Assembly (NCBI GenBank): GCA_015501055.1
Contig: JADNYV010000903.1
Coordinates: forward strand, 1-13,161
DNA from: Mucidula mucida
Taxonomy: Eukaryota > Basidiomycota > Agaricomycetes > Agaricales > Physalacriaceae
Length of the DNA: 13,161 bases
Reading direction: 5' to 3'
Shown: positions 7,872 through 13,161 of the stretch, piece after piece
How positions within the stretch are numbered: the first letter of the stretch is position 1
Layout of the letters: every line of letters starts with the position of its first letter
Notes under the pieces: generated by a model
Told to the model about the DNA's origin: nothing
Database searches by the model: none
Seen by the model: the letters and a program-made list of their open reading frames with translations, nothing else
Position numbers and translations under genes: made by a program

Positions 7872-8987
7872 ATGATGGCGGCGCTTCCCAGCCCGTACTA
7901 CTCGCGACCCTACTCTGCGACGCCGCCGCCGTCGGCCAATATCGCTCACCCAGTCCCCCACCAAGGCGTCGCCCCGTTCGTGCCCAGCGCAGGCCTCAAT
8001 CTGACCGCCCAACTTGCCGCGTATGAGGACGGCAAAATATATGGTCTCGTTATTGAACTCATGGACCCGGCCACGCGAGAGGGCGCCCTGCTCGAGCTCA
8101 GCAAAAAGAGAGAGCAGTACGACGATCTGGCGTTGGTGCTCTGGCATTCCTTTGGTGAGCACCGCTGCTTGCATTTCCATATGACCAAATCCTGATTTCG
8201 GTATGACAGGTATCATGCCCGCGCTTTTGCAGGAGATTGTCTCGGTCTATCCTCTGCTCTCGCCTCCCAATCTGACTGCCCATGTGTCTAACCGGGTCTG
8301 CAATGCCCTTGCCTTGCTCCAGTGCGTTGCCTCTCACACAGACACGCGTCAACTGTTCCTCAACGGTACGCTGCCCATACACATCGCTCTGCCGTAATGC
8401 TGACAACGCCCAGCCCATATACCCCTCTTCCTATATCCATTCTTGAATACCACCTCCAAAACTCGTCCATTCGAATACCTCCGTCTGACGTCCCTCGGTG
8501 TCATTGGGGCTCTCGTCAAAGTAAGTCTTCTCCTTTTCACTGCATGCAGCGTCCTCATTTTTGATAGCAAAATGATAACAATACTGTCATCAACTTCCTG
8601 CTCTCCACCGAGATTATACCATTGTGCCTCCGCATCATGGAAACTGGTTCCGAGCTCTCCAAAACAGTTGCCATCTTCATTGTACAAAAGATTCTGCTTG
8701 ACGAGACGGGCCTCACCTACATCTGCCATACCTACGAGCGCTTTTACGCCGTTGGTACCGTCTTGAGCAACATGGTCAATCAGCTCGTGGAGACACAGGC
8801 TGTCCGGTTGCTCAAGCACGTCGTGCGCTGCTACTTGCGGCTCAGCGACAACCTCCGCGCCCGCGAGGCCCTTCGTGCCTGCCTCCCAGAGCCATTACGT
8901 GACCAGACTTTCAGCGTCCTGCTCAAAGGCGACATGGTCACCAAGCGCTGTCTCACCACCCTTCTCAACAACCTCAACGAACCCTAA
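7872..8987 (+). CDS. CAF40: CCR4-NOT complex subunit CAF40/CNOT9 (Rcd1 family)
   Basis: Exons: 7872-8154, 8210-8365, 8414-8520 and 8568-8987, about 321 residues (human CNOT9 has about 299). A Pro/Ser/Tyr-rich N-terminal stretch of about 45 residues is followed by the armadillo-repeat Rcd1 domain. Landmarks are [30 protein letters not shown] (about 140-159), [31 protein letters not shown] (about 190-210), [16 protein letters not shown] and [16 protein letters not shown] (about 250-265). These are among the most conserved blocks of the family. The protein is a core subunit of the CCR4-NOT deadenylase, binding NOT1 and, in animals, Trp-containing silencing proteins, in the nucleus and cytoplasm. 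Splice phases 1, 1 and 0 all restore conserved residues across the junctions. The second codon is also ATG (7875), so the exact start may be either. The first exon faces the p24 gene at very close range. Confidence 0.95.
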
Positions 8988-9669
8988 TCTATCCCCACGA
9001 CACATTGCTTGGATCCATCACTTACTTACATATATCTATCGTTTCCCCGCATTGACTCCGCTTGGGCATTTCCGTTGTAGTAGAACTCCAAATAGTGTAC
9101 AAATTGTATAGTTGTATCTACCTGAATATTCAATTCATGAATGCTGTAAAATAATGATTGTGTGTGCGAGTGTGGCGCAATAAGGTCGGATGCCGACGCG
9201 CTCAAGTTCTACTGAGCGAGCACCTTGGTGTTTGCGCAGGGGAGAGCATCTCTACTATGGAACGACGAGCCAAGAGCTACTGATGTGTGAACGCTCTGCA
9301 GGGGTATGATGGCAGTGTGTTTGACGCATCGACTGTGCTGGAGGGTTGGTTGATTCCTGATATATTGTCATTGACTTGAGCACATGGTACTGAACTAGCA
9401 GCATCGAGACCGCATACGTTTTGTGATATTAGCCACTTTCCCATCATCATGATTCATGGTAGGACACACACGTTTCCGAGGCACGAAGGATGTTTTAGAA
9501 AGAGCGTGGGTTAAATCTTAGGAATGCTCAGGCAGCTGCCCGTTGTCGCGCATGACGTTATAAAGTGTGCTTTTACCTGCCTGACGATGAACTAGATCTC
9601 ACACATTAGGAACTATCAAGATGGATACGTGGGTATAAAACATGGCAGATTTGAAGTAACTCGATGAGA
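8988..9669. other. Intergenic between CAF40 and the inverted gene pair
   Basis: These 682 bp lie between two convergent genes. I found no coding potential with a family signature, no RNA gene and no repeat shared with the neighbouring inverted duplication, whose left arm ends at the stop codon at 9670. The stretch should hold two 3' UTRs. Confidence 0.5.
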
Positions 9670-10219
9670 TCAGAAGCTGCGCGATGGCACAATGCGCTTA
9701 ACCTTCTCCTTCTTCTCAACGAAATATCCCTTCCTCGTCTCCTTCATCGTATAACACCCCTCTGCGACGACTGACGTTGGATTCCGTAACAAAGGCGACG
9801 GCGGGTACGTGTCAAGACATCCTTGCTTCTTCATCAACTTGAGCTTCTTAGGCCGCCCGAGTCTCGCTACACACTTGGCCGCTCGCACCACGGGCACGTC
9901 TGTGTCCGGTGGATAGGGATTGGACGCGAAGGGGGATGTGAATGGGCGTGTGATGGGTTGTAGCTTTTTAGCTAGTGGACGTGTGATGGGCTGAAGCTGC
10001 TTCTTTAGTGATTGTTTGAATGTCACTGTGATTTGTTAGCAGTTGCCAAATGAAAGCGAGGAAAGAACACATACGCTTTGGTTTGCCATAGATGTCTTCC
10101 ATGACGGCCGGGGAATCCCAGTCGACGTAGGCTGCGCGAATTTCGGGAGCTTCCTCTATGTAGATCGAAGGTGACACGGGAGCGCCAGGATACATAGGTT
10201 TAAAACCGGTTAATCTCAT
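9670..10219 (-). CDS. Small basic protein of unknown function, left copy of an inverted paralog pair
   Basis: Exons on the minus strand are 10219-10075 and 10025-9670, with a 49-nt intron (GTATGT..TGCTAAC..CACAG), giving 166 residues. I do not recognise the family. Visible traits: no signal peptide or membrane segment; an N-terminal half rich in Pro, Tyr and acid residues (IEEAPEI, VDWDSPAVMEDIYGKPK); an internal near-repeat of LQPITRP at about 58-64 and 69-75; then a Lys/Arg-rich half with RLGRPKKLKLMKKQGC, whose GRP core resembles an AT-hook; and a basic end KKEKVKRIVPSRSF. Three cysteines are present. That it is a real gene is supported by the second copy at 11346-11907, which keeps the same exon structure, splice sites and frame, with mostly silent differences in exon 1. 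Neighbours give no functional clue. Confidence 0.8.
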
Positions 10220-10284
10220 GGTTGGTTAGAGTGCGAGTGATGTGATAGTGGTGTGAGCTGTACATTATGAAGTTTTGGGAAGGG

Positions 10285-10292
10285 TTTTTATA
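10285..10292 (-). promoter_or_regulatory. TATA box of the left paralog
   Basis: TATAAAAA reads on the minus strand 66-73 bp upstream of the ATG, inside the block CTCTACCGACTATAAAA that is shared with the right copy. Conservation of the block and its distance in both copies supports it as the core promoter. Confidence 0.65.
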
Positions 10293-10756
10293 GTCGGTAG
10301 AGCGCTGAGACTGTCGGAGAACACGTCTCGAGAAGAGCGGAGCCATTCCTGTGCAGACTCAGATAGTCGGGCCATGTCTAGTATACGCATAACCCTCTGC
10401 CCAGGCGAGTCGGCGAGATCCATAGTAGCGTCCTTGCTCGAGAGGGTATACTGTAGAGCTCCAAGCCACGCCATGTAGTACTGATGTTCGTACAAAAGCT
10501 AAAGGTTTAGATTGCCCGCATATTGCAAAGTCCAAGAGCAATGGAATTTAGACGCCGGATGATGGGTTGAGACAGAAGAGCGCGTGAGAACTTCAACGAT
10601 CGAGCGGTCTATATGGACCAGCAAATATACAGGCTTTGTTTTCTCGCTCTGCGTTTGATCATGACTGGTTCTGGAGGGTCTCTGGAACATTCCCCATATA
10701 TCTAGAGGGCGTACAACGTTCAGCCTTCACAGCTCTCGGAATGAGTCGCTGACTGC

Positions 10757-10860
10757 GATCGTTGACGTTCTCACACTGCTCGCACTGTCTCAGCTCGTCA
10801 TGTCTTCAATCGGAGAGACTACTCCTTCCGGCGTTCAAAGTGCACTGCCCTAGGACTCCA
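10757..10860 (+). repeat. Possible degenerate third copy of the distal promoter block
   Basis: GATCGTTGACGTTCTCAC at 10757, followed by CCGGCGTTCAAAGTG at 10828 and CTAGGACT, echoes the right arm at 10989-11055 (AATCGTTGATTTTCTCAC, then CCGGCGTCTAGAATG, then CTTGGACT) and the left arm on the opposite strand. The order and orientation match the right arm. The similarity is patchy and was judged by eye. Confidence 0.4.
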
Positions 10861-11274
10861 ACTGACTAGATGTCATTGTTGCATGATACAACTTCGACTC
10901 TACAACGACAGGTAAGTTGGGTATGTTGCTGGTTTGCGCCACTGCATAGCTGGGCATAGAATTTGGGCCGGTCTCCACGACGAACCGCAATCGTTGATTT
11001 TCTCACGCTCTCTCTATCATCTCTCACCGGCGTCTAGAATGTATTCCCTTGGACTTGGGGATACGCAGAATTTTGACCTCTGAGCCTTTCAGCAATATCA
11101 GTCCTACATGGCGTGGCTTGGACCTCTACACTCTCGAGCAAGGCTATGGATCTCACCGACTCCCCTGGGCAAAGGGTTATGCGCATTGTAGACATGGCCC
11201 CTCTTCACGCCCATCTGAGTCTGCACAGGAATGGCTCCTCTCTTCTCGAGACGTAGTCTCAGTGCTCTACCGAC

Positions 11275-11281
11275 TATAAAA
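11275..11281 (+). promoter_or_regulatory. TATA box of the right paralog
   Basis: TATAAAA lies 65-71 bp upstream of the ATG in the same CTCTACCGACTATAAAA context as the left copy. Both copies then share a CA-rich leader (ACACCACTATCACATCACTC) just before CAACCATG. Confidence 0.65.
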
Positions 11282-11345
11282 CCCCTGCTCAAAACTATAC
11301 TCTATATCTCACACCACTATCACATCACTCGCACTCGAACCAACC

Positions 11346-11907
11346 ATGAGATTAACTGGTTTTAAACCTATGTATCCCGGCGCTCCCGTATCACCTTCGA
11401 TCTTCATAGAGGAAGCTCCCGAAGTTCGCGCAGCCTATGTCGACTGGGACTCCCCGGCCGTCATGGAAGATATCTATGGTAAACCAAAGTGTATGTTTTC
11501 TTTCCTCCATTCCATTTGGCACCTGCTAACAACAAATCACAGTGACATTTAAACAATCAGTGGCATCACTCAAGAAGCAGCTTCAACCCATCACACGTCC
11601 TCTCGTGAAGAAGCTCCAACCCATCACACGGCCATTTACATCCCCCTTCGCGTCCAATCCCTACCCACCAGACACAGACGTGCCCGTGGTGCGAGCGGCC
11701 AAGTGTGTAGCGAGACTCGGGCGGCCTAAGAAGCTCAAGTTGATGAAGAGACAAGGATGTCTTGACACGTACCCGCCGTCGCCTTTGATACGGAATCCAA
11801 CGTCAGTCGTCGCAGAGGGGTGTTATACGATGAAGGAGACGAGGAAGGGTTTCTTTGTTGAGAAGAAGGAGAAGGTTAAGCGCATTGTGCCATCGCGCAG
11901 CTTCTGA
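11346..11907 (+). CDS. Small basic protein of unknown function, right copy of an inverted paralog pair
   Basis: Exons are 11346-11490 and 11543-11907, with a 52-nt intron (GTATGT..TGCTAAC..CACAG), giving 169 residues. It differs from the left copy by six substitutions (Y/F, I/V, A/V, K/R, L/I, Y/F), all conservative, and by a three-residue insertion Val-Ala-Ser after FKQS. It keeps the doubled LQPITRP motif, the RLGRPKKLK AT-hook-like core and the basic C-terminus. Eight of the ten base differences I count in exon 1 are silent, which argues that both copies are under selection as proteins. No signal peptide, membrane segment or known domain is visible, and I cannot assign a function. The start is the first ATG after the conserved leader. 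Confidence 0.8.
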
Positions 11908-12630
11908 CTGTTCATAATGCACTGTACCATCTTGATTTATAAACTCTTATCCATTCATCTTCTCTCGCCGATAACCAGTCAAGAGTCTGCGCAGTACTAC
12001 CTGGAAGATTGAACATAGCTCTCACTTCAACCTGTTGAGATGTACGCATTACAACTACTAAAGTATAATTCTCTGACAACGATGAGAATAGCATCAACGA
12101 GCTTAAAGTCTCTGTTGGGCGTAAACAGAGTAGATAAGCAAATGACATACCAATGCCACCACGGGGCGTTCCCATATAGTTGATGGGATTGTTCCTCGAG
12201 AACCCGTACATGTTGAATGTGCAAGGACTGATGTCTTACAAGTCTACGGGGCAGTTGCTCTCTGACAAGGTTGAAAGTAGTACTTTTACGTCGAATCACA
12301 TTACGCCCCATAGGCTGGCTGACATCATGCTAATGCAGACTGAGAAGTTACAGACCAATGCATGCGTTCTGACAGCGCGTTCGTTGGCCCAGAGTCCGGC
12401 CTATAATGTCAGGATATCTTGCGGCATGACATAGAACCCGCTGAACGCAACTCTGTAAGGGGAGCTGTCTTTGGATTTGTGTTTATGAATGGGCAAGGTT
12501 ACTCGAAGAATAGATGTTCCATCCACACTTGAGCTACATCAACAACGGCATCTGCGTCCTTGTGATGCGCAGTGTGCAGGCGACACTTGCCAGCGGTAGT
12601 GGGAGCGTGAAGAAGCATGCAATCCGGTAA
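11908..12630. other. Intergenic, no supported gene
   Basis: These 723 bp separate the right paralog from the lactonase-like remnant. Open frames exist on the minus strand (12311-12027 and 12400-12296) and on the plus strand (12180-12434). None shows a family signature, and I could not join them by convincing splice sites. A decayed gene is possible but not supported. Confidence 0.45.
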
Positions 12631-13161
12631 CTAAACTACCAAATACCACAGTACAAGATTATACACATCAGCTTTGCACCAGACAAAAGATGTCCTCGTA
12701 GGTACATCCGTATTCCTCGCCACTTCAAATAAATTCTTCCCGCCCTCCAGTCCTTTCAAACACAGCCACGCCTCCTGCACCCACAACCCCACTCGCCACC
12801 AAATACTCGGAATTCTCCCCACCAAACTCCATACCCCGAACCTGATCCAGTCCAGTGTAAACTTGCGCAATCAAGTTGAGCTTCCCCCCAGTGTATTCGT
12901 AGATCGCAATAGAATCTCCTCGCTCATCAGTGGTTCCGATGTTACGATTCGACGCGTAAATATATCGCGTAGGGAACGCTGCGTTTGGTGCAGGCATAAG
13001 CAGCTCCCCAGCGCCGTAGGATGCACCGGCTGGTGGGTCGGATGGAATGATAGACACATTCGCGAGAAGCGCAGAGGTTTCGAGGTGCCGAGGACAGGGA
13101 TAGCTTGAACGGTGAGCGTAGAGCTCAACTCGTGTAGTGTGTACAATAGGTCATCTTCACA
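12631..13161 (-). pseudogene. Lactonase-type beta-propeller protein (PF10282-like), C-terminal part with two frameshifts
   Basis: Minus-strand sequence enters from the right edge and shows lactonase/3-carboxymuconate-cyclase-like blades spread over three frames. The first runs to about 13072 with LLYTLHELSSTLTVQAIPVL. The second, 13069-12725, has NVSIIPSDPPAG, TRYIYASNRN, GDSIAIYEYT and LDQVRGMEFG. The third, from about 12727, has FEVARNTDVPTRTSFVW and runs to a stop at 12631. Each block continues the previous one as expected for this fungal family if one base were gained near 13070 and one lost near 12727-12733. No GT..AG intron can bridge such short gaps. Members are usually about 370-400 residues, secreted or cytosolic, acting on lactones or of unknown substrate; roughly 160 residues are visible. 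Either the gene is decaying or the sequence has two single-base errors. Confidence 0.7.

Larger units (their letters stand above)
9670..10690 (-). repeat. Left arm of an inverted duplication (gene + promoter)
   Basis: The reverse complement of this segment aligns by eye with about 10920-11907. The coding part is over 90% identical. The proximal promoter is also clearly alike (for example TCTACCGACTATAAAA and ACACCACTATCACATCACTC). Farther upstream the match weakens to short shared blocks such as ATCGTTGA..TTCTCAC and CCGGCGTCTA. The other end is sharp: similarity stops at the stop codon. The outer limit near 10690 is approximate. Confidence 0.75.
10220..11345. promoter_or_regulatory. Bidirectional spacer between the divergent paralogs
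   Basis: These 1126 bp lie between the two divergent ATGs. The outer parts are the mirrored promoters of the duplication arms. The centre (about 10700-10920) is not mirrored, but contains motifs resembling the distal promoter again. Open frames at 10265-10541 and 11049-11279 look alike between the arms only because the DNA is duplicated; indels that are not multiples of three separate their frames, so I do not call them genes. Confidence 0.55.
10920..11907 (+). repeat. Right arm of an inverted duplication (gene + promoter)
   Basis: This is the counterpart of 9670-10690 in opposite orientation. It carries a full paralogous gene with its TATA promoter and about 200 bp or more of weaker upstream similarity. 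As in the left arm, the match ends abruptly at the stop codon; the following bases share nothing with the left flank. The start near 10920 is approximate. Confidence 0.75.

Noticed and set aside
10265..11279. Open frames upstream of each paralog that share the motif ESAQEWL
   Set aside because: They lie in the duplicated promoters. Indels that are not multiples of three put the frames out of register between copies, so coding is not conserved.
9670..11907. DNA transposon or terminal-inverted-repeat element as the explanation of the inverted arms
   Set aside because: The arms contain intact intron-bearing genes with promoters, the outer ends coincide with stop codons, and no transposase or target-site duplication was seen.
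12027..12434. Open frames on both strands in the 3' flank of the right paralog, including a short minus-strand piece ANERAVRTHALVCNFS at about 12394-12340
   Set aside because: The pieces are bounded by stops, show no family signature I can name, and could not be joined by good splice sites.

Overview
The window looks like nuclear DNA of a filamentous fungus, most likely an agaricomycete basidiomycete. Genes are compact and cut by many short introns (about 49-90 nt) with GT..AG ends and CTAAC-like branch points. The proteins are fungal or general eukaryotic, and an HNH_2-type gene of the kind common in basidiomycetes is present. No prokaryotic operon, plasmid or CRISPR feature is visible. All exon boundaries were worked out by eye from reading frame, splice consensus and family knowledge.

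Layout: (1) 34-579, minus strand, the 5' part of a Sec14/CRAL-TRIO lipid-transfer protein running off the left edge. (2) 1115-1754, plus, a thioredoxin with an Ala/Pro-rich tail, divergent from (1) across 535 bp holding a Yap1-type site. (3) 2271-4345, plus, an RBM25-like RRM + PWI splicing factor in six exons. (4) 4960-6205, plus, an HNH_2-like nuclease-domain protein with a reading-frame problem near its last intron. (5) 6425-6530, plus, an intron-containing tRNA-Glu(CTC). (6) 7036-7823, minus, an alpha-class p24 cargo receptor. (7) 7872-8987, plus, the CCR4-NOT subunit CAF40/CNOT9, whose ATG lies only 48 bp from that of the divergent p24 gene. (8) 9670-11907, an inverted duplication of a small two-exon gene for a basic protein I do not recognise: two divergent copies, about 96% identical as proteins, each with a matching TATA promoter, plus traces of a third copy of the upstream region between them. 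(9) 12631-13161, minus, the C-terminal part of a lactonase-type beta-propeller gene with two apparent frameshifts, entering from the right edge.

The housekeeping genes (lipid transfer, redox, splicing, secretory cargo, mRNA deadenylation) share no pathway; as usual in fungi they are neighbours, not an operon. The accessory part starts at about 9.1 kb. The inverted paralog pair at 9.67-11.91 kb is the best candidate for something undescribed. The apparent frameshifts in the HNH and lactonase genes are either real gene decay or sequence errors.
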